Positions 44,912 to 54,269 of a stretch of DNA of 64,000 bases are shown here, in pieces; the first letter of the stretch is position 1; every line of letters starts with the position of its first letter. The notes under the pieces were generated by a model. The model was not told the DNA's origin. It searched no databases and was given only the letters and a program-made list of their open reading frames with translations. The DNA is from Alkalitalea saponilacus. GTDB lineage: Bacteria; Bacteroidota; Bacteroidia; Bacteroidales; Marinilabiliaceae. A program made the position numbers and the translations under genes. Location of the stretch: the NCBI RefSeq assembly GCF_900168165.1, contig NZ_FUYV01000002.1, forward strand, positions 62,001-126,000, written 5' to 3'.

Positions 44912-47900
44912 CTATTTGGACACAACAATTTTTACAACTTGAATGCTTTCGCCATAGTTTGTATTAGCCCTCATATTGAGCATATAAACACCATTTGCTA
45001 TCAAAGAAGCATCTATACTGTACTGATGATTCCCCGGTGCAAAAGACTGCTCACCTGACTGATAAACCGATGTACCGGCAGCATTTACCAACTCAAATGA
45101 AAGCAGAGCGTCACTTTCGAGGGCAAAACTTACTGTTGCACTCTCTTTTACCGGATTAGGATACACTACCAACGATGATGTCTTAATATTATTTTCATCC
45201 AGAAATGTTGCTACTTTTCTTAACTCGGGTGCAGATATATTAGCTCTTAAAGGTTCTCCCCATTGATTGGCGATTTCAATGTTTTCGTACAATTCAGGCA
45301 ATAAAGATTCAGAAATTGGTGCAAAATCTAATGCCTCCATCTCTACCACAATGCGCAGAGGTTGTTCCTGATTCGTTTGAATCGGTTCCGTTCCTGCCCA
45401 TGCAAAACGGAACAATCCGTTTTGAGCGCTGTATACAAATCCATTTCCACCATCAAAACTAACGCCTTTCACTTTCATCATATCCTCAGGATAATAAAAC
45501 CCAAAGGAAATAGCTCCGACATTTTCATCAATATCAAAATCGAAAGGCAATTCAAATTCATTGTATGATGTTACAACCACCTCTCCCGAAGGGGTAATTC
45601 CTTGTCCTGATTTCAGACTCTTCAAGAGGCTGTATGACCCATTAACATCACCAAAGCACAATACTCTTAGCCCGCTAAAAATAGAATTTCCATCCACTAA
45701 ATAATCATCGTAATGATAAAGAAAATCGCCTGATGGAAACTCATCAATTAATCCGGCATATCGTTTCAACATAAAGAGCGCATCGGTACCATTTACACTT
45801 CCGCTCAGATTTACATCTGCTGCCGCAAGGCTTAACCCGGTAAGCAGTTCTTTGCGGGTAAAATGATTCAAAACCAGCAATGCATCTGTTGCATTTACGC
45901 CACCCCATGGTTCAGCAGGCTCAACCAACATTCGATAACCCGACGAAGCGAATGCAGAAAATGCAAAATCACCGGCTTCTGAAACGGTTTGTTGAGCTAC
46001 TTCTACGCCATCAAAATCCACAATGCGGATGATGGCATCACTCATCGGAGTTGAAGCCTCATTTCCATAATGCAACTCACCGGTAAGTAGAAGCTCTTCT
46101 CCTTCCATCCACGGTAATTGAGCAAATTCCACGGTATAAACCTTGCCACGATCAGCCTGATTATGCTTATCATAAATAACATTGGAAATCATGGCAGAAT
46201 CTGCTGCACTCCAAAAGTTGTAACGCGCATTGATATCGTTGATGGTGTTGTTATAAACAGCATATCCGGGGCTGCTATAAAAATTATTTACATATTCAGG
46301 TTCTCCCCCAATGGTAACACGACTGGTTCCATCCAGATAAATGGACGCATCCTGATTATTCATGAAAACATTGTTGCGAAAAGCATCGGGTTGCGAATTC
46401 CATAGTCGTATTCCATAACCTCCCGAGTTACGCACGACATTATTATTAAAAGTGGGCTCAGTGGTTCTGTCAAGGAAAATGTTATACTCAGAGCCCTGCT
46501 CAATGATGCAGTATTTCATAACAGAAGAAGCCCCGTGTAAATCACTGCCAATATAATAGTTAATGCCACCCCAACCTTCTGACTCATCGAAAGCTTTAAA
46601 AACAATGGGAGAATCTTCGGTTCCTATCGCCAATAAATTACCTGTATACCAACTGTGAGTATTCCTGCCTACATTGAGAGAAGCATCGGGATTAAACCTC
46701 ATTTCTACACCCGGATGAACAATAAAATCAATTGTAGCCCGATCACGCTCTAACCCAATATTGCCAAGTACATGATAAGGAATACCATCACTGTAAAAAG
46801 TTGCATCTGAAGTATAAAGACCCCCATTAACAGCTATGTACTGCATACCATTGTCGGCATAGCTATTATTATCAAGAATTGGAAGACTGTTCCAGGTTGC
46901 CAGATACAATGGGTATTCTTCATTTTCGCCAAACGTAGTGTTACTTATTGTTGGCGTACTCGCTCCGGTTAAAAACATACCGTTGGTGCCGTTGTTAAGT
47001 ATTTGGCAATTATCAAACTCCGGTGATGCGGCGGTTAAGTAAACACCATTTTGAGCAGCATTTCTGATGGTAACTTTTTCCATTAAAGGCATGGTCGTTC
47101 TGTCACAAAACAGGTTATAGGCATCGCCATGCTCAACAACACAATATTTCATAAAAGATGATGCACCATATAAATTGCTTCCATTAAAGAAATTCATTCC
47201 TCCCCAGCCTAACGATTGATCAAATGCACCAAACACGATTGGGAGTTCCTCTGTTCCTTCTGCAATTAAATTACCCCCATTATTGCTATTATTTACAAGA
47301 CCAACATCGAAAGAAACATCCTGATCAAATAAAAATATTACGCCTGGCTCGACAATAAAATCAGCAGGATTTCGATATGCTGTTAATGCGATATTATTTC
47401 TAACATGGTAAGGAATTCCGTCATTTACATAAGTTATATCACCTGTAATATCTCCGCCACTAAGAGATATGTACTGCATTCCATTGCCTTCATAACTGTT
47501 ATCCTCAAGAATTGGAAGGCTATTCCATGCTAACATCACTATTGGATACTCTTGATTTTGAGAAAACAAGGTATTACTTATAACCGGCGTACTTGATCCA
47601 TTAAGTCTTACCCCGTTCAATCCATTATTTAAAACTTTTGAATGGCTTAACTCGCCCCGACTGTTATGATACCGAATGCCATTACCAGCAGAATTCTGTA
47701 TAACACTGTTCACAATATTTACCACCGTGCCTTCAGCATAAATATTGTAAATTCTTCCATTTTCTACAATACAGTATGCAAGTTCTGAAGGTGCTTGACC
47801 GGATATATTTAATCTAAGATGAATGCCATCCCATCCTCCGGGTTCACCGTTAAAGGAGGTGAATTTTATGGGTCGTTCTTCAGTTCCCACAGCATATAAT

Positions 47901-50176
47901 TCACCAAAATTAACAGATGATGTACTAAAATACAAACTAGCACCTTCTATAGCTTTAATGGTATTTCCGGGTTCTATGGTTAAACGTCTGTTGGCTCGAA
48001 CCGTTAATTGCCCCAAAAGAATAATATCATAATCAATGGTAAACCATGTTTGATTGCTTGTAACATCTCCCTCCGGCAGAACGATACCATTAAACTCATT
48101 ATCAACCAGGATGGGACTCCCCCCAGGCTGCCTGATGCTGGTATTGGGGGTATTGTAATATATTCCATACTTATTTTCACCAATGGTTGTATTGGTAAAA
48201 GTTGGGTTGGAGTCAAAACCAGTCATCATGACCCCGGCATCTCCATTATTGCTAATTTCTGTATTGATAAATGTTGGAGAAGAAGATTGCAAGCTAATCC
48301 CGTGCGACGCATTATTTATCACTTGAGTATTCTCAATATTAATATTTGCATTTTGCAAATGAATTCCTCTACCTGTTGAATTCCTGATCACAGAATTATT
48401 CAACATAGGCTCGGTAGTGTCGCTGCAACGCAGGTTAGCATTATTGACTCCATGTCCTGCGTTTGATATCACCACATAATTAAATTGAGAAGAAACACCG
48501 TTGTTACTGTTCGCACTGAACCAAATTCCTCCCCAAAGCCCCTCTTCGTCAAGATACCCGGTAAAATATACAGAGTCACCTTCCAGCCCGTTACAAATAA
48601 TATTTGCCTGTCGAACCTCCATGGTTACCTCAGGTAAAAACAAGATTTGTGTTCCTGCTTCAAAAGTATGTGTACCGCCGGTAAAAACAATATTTCCAGT
48701 AACCCAGTAAGGGCTTGCAGCTTTAGTATAGGTAACATTTCCACTGAGGTTTCCGCTTAACTGACTACCGGGAGTTTGCATCGTAACACTATTCAAAGTA
48801 GCCTGAGCTGCGGTTTTATCATTAAATAACTTAACTTTGTATTGCAGATATCTCCCGGTTTCTTCAATTTCAATGGGACTTATATCCTCATACGTGTTCC
48901 AGTTGCTCCATACTCCATCATTACCGGCAATTCTAAAGGAGACTTCCAGTCCTGCACCAGTTGCGATGCTTGTTGCAAAGGATAGTTCGCTAATGATGCG
49001 CTCGGCACCAAGTTCATCAAACTTGGTTGAAATAAACAAACCTTTACTTTTTCGATTGGTTGAAAGCGTCAACAAACTATACCTCGCATTTACAATCGGA
49101 ACCCCTGAAAGGTTGGTTCCTCCGCCATACACCACTTGTCCGTTGGCTCCAAATGCCACAAAATCCTTTACATAATCAACCATCCCCGTAGAGGAACTCC
49201 AAACCAGCGGAGTGGTTGTAATGTCAGCAAAAGCGACACCATTGGTAATAGAAGTCGCATTTTCCCCTCCCATCACCACCAATAGTCCATTGGCAATAAA
49301 AGATGCATGATGACTAACAGCCTGAGGGAGGTTTGTCTCAGAAACCCATCCTCCCAAATTACCATCTGATTGAGAAAAATTACGGAAAACAGTATTGAGT
49401 TTTTCATCATCATTATTGACACCGCCTATCACAAGAACATCTTCACCATCTACAACCATGGTATGATTTCTCACCTCCACAGGCAGAACAGTTGTCACTT
49501 CAAACTCCGATAATTTACCGTTAGCCAATACTTGTGCCACCCATACTTCAGAAGTTCCACTACCATTTGAAAACTGGGAACTTCCACCAGCAACATAGAG
49601 ATATCCGTTACAAAACACAGCAGTATGCCCATGCAATGATGATGGCAAACGAATTTCCATCTCTTGCCATTGTCCAATATTTCCATTCAAACTCATGGTG
49701 GCATAAAAAATTCTGTCACTCACCTCATCGTCTGTAGCACCGCCTAACACATAAATGGTATTGTCTCCTATGACCATTGCATGGTTTCTAACCCCTTTGG
49801 GAAGAGCCGACACCGTTGTCCAGCCACTAATTCCTGAGGATTGCAAAGCAGCTCGATATACTTGTGGCGAATTAGATGTTCCGTTAAACCCACCTGAAAG
49901 AAATACAAAACGATTATTCCAGGTGGCAGCCTGATGACCACTTAGTGTTTGAGGAATGACTGTGGTAGTAACCCAGTTGCCCATAGACGATGCCTGAAAA
50001 GGTAAGCCAATGGCATTGGAACCAACCAGTAAATCATTGAAATTACCGATATTAAAATCATCATTACTGGTGTGAGTAAATGAGACCTGCGCATGCATTG
50101 ACAAGGAGGGAAAAAGAAGAAGATAAACTAGAAATGCGGACGCAAGTCCCCCAACAAAGTGTAGAAACTTTTTCAT
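44912..50176 (-). CDS. Giant T9SS protein: kelch, beta-helix, dockerin-like and cohesin-like modules
   Basis: 1754 residues. In order: signal peptide (about 1-29); kelch-type propeller (about 55-350) with recurring LSGG, VLGG and VIGG motifs; a beta-sandwich (about 365-465); a long right-handed beta-helix built from about four related segments (about 470-1340) with motifs such as IRNSTGRGIHL and ILNNGTNGMFL; a transthyretin-like domain (about 1360-1420); a dockerin-like module (1423-1470); a cohesin-like domain (about 1520-1660); and a T9SS sorting domain (from about 1680, VYPNPVKESATV). The second dockerin half, DVNLSGSVNGTD (from Asp1454), keeps the calcium-loop pattern. The first half, PWGGVNATDALLV, has lost it. 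No catalytic motif was recognised, but beta-helices can be lyases or adhesins. Confidence 0.85.
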   Translation of the reverse strand: MKKFLHFVGGLASAFLVYLLLFPSLSMHAQVSFTHTSNDDFNIGNFNDLLVGSNAIGLPFQASSMGNWVTTTVIPQTLSGHQAATWNNRFVFLSGGFNGTSNSPQVYRAALQSSGISGWTTVSALPKGVRNHAMVIGDNTIYVLGGATDDEVSDRIFYATMSLNGNIGQWQEMEIRLPSSLHGHTAVFCNGYLYVAGGSSQFSNGSGTSEVWVAQVLANGKLSEFEVTTVLPVEVRNHTMVVDGEDVLVIGGVNNDDEKLNTVFRNFSQSDGNLGGWVSETNLPQAVSHHASFIANGLLVVMGGENATSITNGVAFADITTTPLVWSSSTGMVDYVKDFVAFGANGQVVYGGGTNLSGVPIVNARYSLLTLSTNRKSKGLFISTKFDELGAERIISELSFATSIATGAGLEVSFRIAGNDGVWSNWNTYEDISPIEIEETGRYLQYKVKLFNDKTAAQATLNSVTMQTPGSQLSGNLSGNVTYTKAASPYWVTGNIVFTGGTHTFEAGTQILFLPEVTMEVRQANIICNGLEGDSVYFTGYLDEEGLWGGIWFSANSNNGVSSQFNYVVISNAGHGVNNANLRCSDTTEPMLNNSVIRNSTGRGIHLQNANINIENTQVINNASHGISLQSSSPTFINTEISNNGDAGVMMTGFDSNPTFTNTTIGENKYGIYYNTPNTSIRQPGGSPILVDNEFNGIVLPEGDVTSNQTWFTIDYDIILLGQLTVRANRRLTIEPGNTIKAIEGASLYFSTSSVNFGELYAVGTEERPIKFTSFNGEPGGWDGIHLRLNISGQAPSELAYCIVENGRIYNIYAEGTVVNIVNSVIQNSAGNGIRYHNSRGELSHSKVLNNGLNGVRLNGSSTPVISNTLFSQNQEYPIVMLAWNSLPILEDNSYEGNGMQYISLSGGDITGDITYVNDGIPYHVRNNIALTAYRNPADFIVEPGVIFLFDQDVSFDVGLVNNSNNGGNLIAEGTEELPIVFGAFDQSLGWGGMNFFNGSNLYGASSFMKYCVVEHGDAYNLFCDRTTMPLMEKVTIRNAAQNGVYLTAASPEFDNCQILNNGTNGMFLTGASTPTISNTTFGENEEYPLYLATWNSLPILDNNSYADNGMQYIAVNGGLYTSDATFYSDGIPYHVLGNIGLERDRATIDFIVHPGVEMRFNPDASLNVGRNTHSWYTGNLLAIGTEDSPIVFKAFDESEGWGGINYYIGSDLHGASSVMKYCIIEQGSEYNIFLDRTTEPTFNNNVVRNSGGYGIRLWNSQPDAFRNNVFMNNQDASIYLDGTSRVTIGGEPEYVNNFYSSPGYAVYNNTINDINARYNFWSAADSAMISNVIYDKHNQADRGKVYTVEFAQLPWMEGEELLLTGELHYGNEASTPMSDAIIRIVDFDGVEVAQQTVSEAGDFAFSAFASSGYRMLVEPAEPWGGVNATDALLVLNHFTRKELLTGLSLAAADVNLSGSVNGTDALFMLKRYAGLIDEFPSGDFLYHYDDYLVDGNSIFSGLRVLCFGDVNGSYSLLKSLKSGQGITPSGEVVVTSYNEFELPFDFDIDENVGAISFGFYYPEDMMKVKGVSFDGGNGFVYSAQNGLFRFAWAGTEPIQTNQEQPLRIVVEMEALDFAPISESLLPELYENIEIANQWGEPLRANISAPELRKVATFLDENNIKTSSLVVYPNPVKESATVSFALESDALLSFELVNAAGTSVYQSGEQSFAPGNHQYSIDASLIANGVYMLNMRANTNYGESIQVVKIVVSK
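45745..45910 (-). other. Dockerin-like module coding region
   Basis: Two VNxTDAL-containing helical repeats (residues about 1423-1444 and 1452-1475 of the giant protein) match the duplicated F-hand plan of type I dockerins. Only the second repeat retains Asp, Asn and Ser ligands for calcium. Confidence 0.75.
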
Positions 50177-50307
50177 AAAACAGTTGCTTTTTGGTTTAAA
50201 TTTTAATGAGCTTTTGTTATGGGTAAGGAAGGTTCATACAAAGAAACTACAAACTAATTACTTTATACGCAATTCACATAACTGGTTTCAATTATATGAT
50301 GAAACCA

Positions 50308-50315
50308 CAAAAATA
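50308..50315 (-). promoter_or_regulatory. Candidate -7 element of the giant-protein operon
   Basis: TATTTTTG on the minus strand fits TAnnTTTG and equals the asnB -7 box. It lies about 130 bases before the ATG at 50176. A matching -33 box is not clear. Confidence 0.3.
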
Positions 50316-50374
50316 GATGATAAATGGCATATAAAATAGCACAAACACTATATGATACTACTCTTTATTAAAGA

Positions 50375-51766
50375 TCAAACAATCCCTCTGTTTGACATAA
50401 ACCGATGACCGATATAAGCAAGTATAAGGACAGCCACTCCCATAAAAGGATAAAATCCTGAAATCCCATCAGTTAAAAAGGCCTGACGAACGGCACCAAG
50501 CAAGGCTACTGCAGAAAACAGAAGATAAATAACAGGCAACCATGGGTATCCTGTTGCTTTATAAGGCCTGAACCTATTGGGTTGCTTTACTCTTAAAACA
50601 AAAAGCGCTAAAACAGTCAATGAGCCGGTTATAAACATGGCAATACTGGCCATCTCAATGATGGCATAAAAGCTTCCGGTAAGAACTAAAAAAATAGCGA
50701 ATATTGCCTGAACCCATAAGGCTCTTCCCGGAACTTTCATTTTATTAAGTCGTGCAGCTCCCGCCCAGAAAGCTCTCTCTTTTGCCATGGCAAATGCAAC
50801 ACGCGCACTGGTCAATATTGTCGCATTTAATGAAGTTACAATGGCAACGGTGATGGTGATTAAAACCAAATTTGCCATAACCGGACTGTTTAGTGCTCTG
50901 GCCATTGCTGTTCCCGCATCCATGTTTTTGAGGGATGACAATCCCTCAAAACCAAGAGAGAACACAAAAGCAGCACACATCAAAACATAGAGAACAGTAA
51001 CAACAACCGTTGCCCAAGTCATGGATTTTGGGATGTTACGACCGGGGTCTTTCACTTCACCTGCAACATAAATTATATTAAGCCACCCGGAATATGCAAA
51101 ATTCACAAAGAGAAAAGCAGTAATAACACCTCCTGCTGAAACCGATGAATCCCAAATCTGAATAGATTGATCCGGCCTGACGCTCCATCCACTTAGCACG
51201 GCGTAACCAGCAAGAAAGATCAGGAATAGAATTGGAATAAGAGTAAATAGAATTTGAGTTCGTGCTGCAATTCGTGTCCCAGCATAATTTATTGCAGTAA
51301 TTAAAAGAATTAATAACACTGCGAAAAAATTAGCTTTTTGCAGGGGGATACCCGGTGCAATATTGGCCATCATATCCAAACCGGAAAGAGCTGATATCTG
51401 ATACTGAAAGACCGCCACGGCCATTCCGGCAATAGAGCCACCAAAAATGGTAACAAACAAAACCCATCCGGAAGCAAAAGCGACGGAATCACCGTAAGCT
51501 TCTTTCTGGAAAACATAATCCCCTCCGGCTTTTGGGAGCATTGCTCCCAATTCACCACACGCAACCGCCCCTGAATAGGCAAAGAGACCACCCAGCAGCC
51601 AAATTAGAAAAAACATCAGAAGAGAACCTGTTTCAGAAGCAACTGCAGATGGGAAAAGGAAAATCCCAACTCCCAACATGGAGCCTGCAACAACAGTAAA
51701 ACCTGCCATTGGACCAATTACCCGTGGCATACGTACACCATCACTTCCCTGTTCAAAATCATCCAT
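50375..51766 (-). CDS. APC-family amino-acid permease
   Basis: A 463-residue inner-membrane protein with about 12 hydrophobic segments. The N-terminal GFTVVAGSMLGVGIFLFPSAV is the first-helix substrate-binding motif of the amino acid-polyamine-organocation family, seen here as SMLGVGIFLFP. Segments such as ACGELGAMLPKAGGDYVF and NFAYSGWLNIIYVAGEVKDPGRN follow, abbreviated here to GELGAMLPKAGGDY and GEVKDPGRNIP. It is closer to LAT/YfnA-type exchangers than to sodium symporters. It follows glnN on the same strand but is separated from it by the glnN terminator. Substrate unknown; the nitrogen-assimilation neighbours suggest an amino acid. Confidence 0.88.
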   Translation of the reverse strand: MDDFEQGSDGVRMPRVIGPMAGFTVVAGSMLGVGIFLFPSAVASETGSLLMFFLIWLLGGLFAYSGAVACGELGAMLPKAGGDYVFQKEAYGDSVAFASGWVLFVTIFGGSIAGMAVAVFQYQISALSGLDMMANIAPGIPLQKANFFAVLLILLITAINYAGTRIAARTQILFTLIPILFLIFLAGYAVLSGWSVRPDQSIQIWDSSVSAGGVITAFLFVNFAYSGWLNIIYVAGEVKDPGRNIPKSMTWATVVVTVLYVLMCAAFVFSLGFEGLSSLKNMDAGTAMARALNSPVMANLVLITITVAIVTSLNATILTSARVAFAMAKERAFWAGAARLNKMKVPGRALWVQAIFAIFLVLTGSFYAIIEMASIAMFITGSLTVLALFVLRVKQPNRFRPYKATGYPWLPVIYLLFSAVALLGAVRQAFLTDGISGFYPFMGVAVLILAYIGHRFMSNRGIV

Positions 51767-51833
51767 AATTATCTCCTCAATAACAATAGATTTTGAAAGA
51801 TATAAAAAAGCACCTCTTTCACAAACAAAATAG

Positions 51834-51880
51834 CTTAAAAACGAAACGGGCCTGCTTCACTTTTGAAGCAGACCCGTTTT
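51834..51880 (-). terminator. Terminator of glnN
   Basis: AAACGGGTCTGCTTCA pairs with TGAAGCAGGCCCGTTT on the minus strand, with one G-U pair and a 4-base loop, followed by CGTTTTTAAG. It begins 27 bases after the glnN stop. Confidence 0.88.
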
Positions 51881-51906
51881 CCCCCTTTAATAACCTTAAA
51901 ATCAAA

Positions 51907-54102
51907 CTATCGTGCAAACAAGAGTTCGCGATATTTAGGAAGTGGCCACATTTCATTATCCACAATAAGTTCGAGCTTATCAATGTGGTAACGAATATCA
52001 TCCAGATATGGACGAACAGTTTTATCATAAAGTTCGGCTGCTTTATGCGCATCCTCTTCTTTATTAGCCACTTTTCTTGCTTCTACCATTTCATGAACTT
52101 TGTTTTTAATGTTCTTAATATGGTATGAAGTCTTTTTAATCAAATCAACACGATCCCCGGCAAGCTCATTAAAATCTGCTGTATCCCCAAATACATCTTT
52201 CAATCCTTGAACGTTGGTGATAAGAGTGTTCATGTACTTAACACCGGTAGGAACGATATGGTTGATGGCTATATCACCCAACACACGAGATTCAATCTGA
52301 ATCTTTTTCGTATATTTCTCCATCTCCACCTCAACGCGAGCTTCTAGTTCTTTCGGCTCAAACACACCGTTGGCAGCAAACAGAGCTTTAGATTTATCAG
52401 TAAGATAAGCATGTAAGGCTTCAGGAGCATTCGAGATGTTATACAAACCTCTTCGAGCTGCTTCCTCAACCCATTCCGCACTGTATCCGTTTCCATCAAA
52501 ACGTATTTTCTTGGTTTCTTTGATGTAGCGTTTCAATGTTTGAAGAATAGCCTCATCCTTTTTAACACCTTTCTCAATTAAGCCATCCACCTCTGATTTG
52601 AATTTCTTCAACTGTTCTGCAACAATGGTGTTTAGTACGATCATTGCTGATGCACAGTTTGCAGAAGAACCAACGGCTCTGTATTCAAACCTGTTTCCTG
52701 TGAAAGCAAATGGTGAAGTACGGTTACGATCGGTATTATCGAGAAGGATTTCAGGAATTTTACCAATATTCAGCTTAATGGAAGTCTTTTCATCAGGCGT
52801 CATCTTCTTATCCGGTACGGTTTCCTCTAATTCATCCAAAACACGATTTAACTCATGACCAAGAAATACTGAAATAATTGACGGAGGTGCTTCGTTGGCA
52901 CCTAATCGGTGCATATTGCTAGCAGTCAAAATACTTCCGAGTAGCAAATCCTGATGCTCGTACACAGCCTTCATTACATTCAGAAGGAATGTCAAAAACT
53001 GCATATTGGTACGTGGATTCTTTCCTGGGGACAATAGGTTAACACCAGTATCAGTGCTTAACGACCAGTTATTATGTTTTCCTGATCCATTGATACCTTT
53101 GAATGGTTTTTCATGGAAAAGAATTCGGAAACCATGTTTACGAGCAATTCTTTTCATCACATCCATGATTAATTGGTTGTGATCGTTGGCTAGGTTACAC
53201 TCTTCAAAGATAGGAGCTATTTCAAACTGGTTTGGTGCTACCTCATTGTGCCTGGTTTTCACAGGAATTCCTAGCAGATATGATTCATGCTCAAAATCCT
53301 CCATATAGGCAATAACACGCTCTGGTATACTGCTGAAATAATGATCTTCTAATTGTTGATCTTTACTTGAGGAGTGTCCCATTAGGGTTCTTTCAGTCAA
53401 CATAAGATCCGGACGTGCCATAAAGAGTCCTTCATCAACTAAGAAATACTCCTGCTCCCATCCAAGATTACTGGACACTTTAGAAACATTTTTATCAAAG
53501 TATTGACAAACATCCACCGCTGCTTTATCAACAGCACCAAGTGCCTTTAAGAGAGGCATTTTGTAGTCAAGTGCTTCCCCAGTGTAGGATATGAAAATGG
53601 TTGGCAAACACAAAGTTGTTCCAACTATAAATGCAGGGGAAGATACATCCCATGCTGTATATCCTCGCGCTTCAAAAGTGTTTCTCAATCCACCTGAAGG
53701 GAGACTGGATGCATCGGGTTCCTGTTGAACCAGCAACTTTCCACTAAAACTTTCTACTACGCCATTACTGACAGAATCGGTAACAATAAATGCATCATGC
53801 TTTTCAGCGGTTGCATCTGTAAGAGGGTGAAACCAGTGGGTGTAGTGTGTCGCTCCATTTTCGGTAGCCCAAGCTTTCATTCCCAAAGCAATCTGGTCTG
53901 CCATTTTACGGTCGATTCTCGTACCTTTATTAATAGCTTCCATTACATGCTCATAAGCATCCTTAGAAAGATATTTTTTCATTTTAGGTTTATCGAAAAC
54001 CTGCTTACCATAATACTCTGAGGTAGCTCTACCCAGTTCTTCAATGTACATGGGCTTCCTTTTCAGAAGCTCCTTCAATGCCATAAATCTTAATGTTGCC
54101 AT
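51907..54102 (-). CDS. glnN: Glutamine synthetase type III
   Basis: ATP-dependent ligation of ammonia to glutamate (EC 6.3.1.2) in the cytoplasm. The start chosen is ATG at 54102, giving 731 residues (MATLRFMALKELLKRKP), which matches the usual length of type III enzymes. An in-frame GTG at 54132 would add ten residues without conserved content. Type III markers include NQFEIAPIFEECNLANDHNQ, shown in part by EVAPNQFEIAP and ANDHNQL, then GSGKHNNWSLSTDTGVNLL, seen as KHNNWSLSTDTG, and RNRTSPFAFTGNRFE. The C-terminal type III extension is present. It lies 167 bases downstream of gltD on the same strand, so glutamine and glutamate synthesis are clustered. Confidence 0.96.
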   Translation of the reverse strand: MATLRFMALKELLKRKPMYIEELGRATSEYYGKQVFDKPKMKKYLSKDAYEHVMEAINKGTRIDRKMADQIALGMKAWATENGATHYTHWFHPLTDATAEKHDAFIVTDSVSNGVVESFSGKLLVQQEPDASSLPSGGLRNTFEARGYTAWDVSSPAFIVGTTLCLPTIFISYTGEALDYKMPLLKALGAVDKAAVDVCQYFDKNVSKVSSNLGWEQEYFLVDEGLFMARPDLMLTERTLMGHSSSKDQQLEDHYFSSIPERVIAYMEDFEHESYLLGIPVKTRHNEVAPNQFEIAPIFEECNLANDHNQLIMDVMKRIARKHGFRILFHEKPFKGINGSGKHNNWSLSTDTGVNLLSPGKNPRTNMQFLTFLLNVMKAVYEHQDLLLGSILTASNMHRLGANEAPPSIISVFLGHELNRVLDELEETVPDKKMTPDEKTSIKLNIGKIPEILLDNTDRNRTSPFAFTGNRFEYRAVGSSANCASAMIVLNTIVAEQLKKFKSEVDGLIEKGVKKDEAILQTLKRYIKETKKIRFDGNGYSAEWVEEAARRGLYNISNAPEALHAYLTDKSKALFAANGVFEPKELEARVEVEMEKYTKKIQIESRVLGDIAINHIVPTGVKYMNTLITNVQGLKDVFGDTADFNELAGDRVDLIKKTSYHIKNIKNKVHEMVEARKVANKEEDAHKAAELYDKTVRPYLDDIRYHIDKLELIVDNEMWPLPKYRELLFAR

Positions 54103-54269
54103 ATCAAATTGTTTATTTAGAGAGTTAGACACTACAAATATGTAACTTTTTTATTAAAACCCCTTACATTTTCATGTTAAAAAATATAAATAACAATCTT
54201 TTTTATTGGTACACCCCCTATTCAAACACACCCAAGCAACCAATTAACACTAAAAACAAAAGACCACCC

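Noticed and set aside
54103-54132. GTG at 54132 as the start of glnN
   Set aside because: The ten extra residues are not family-like, and the ATG at 54102 gives the usual type III length.
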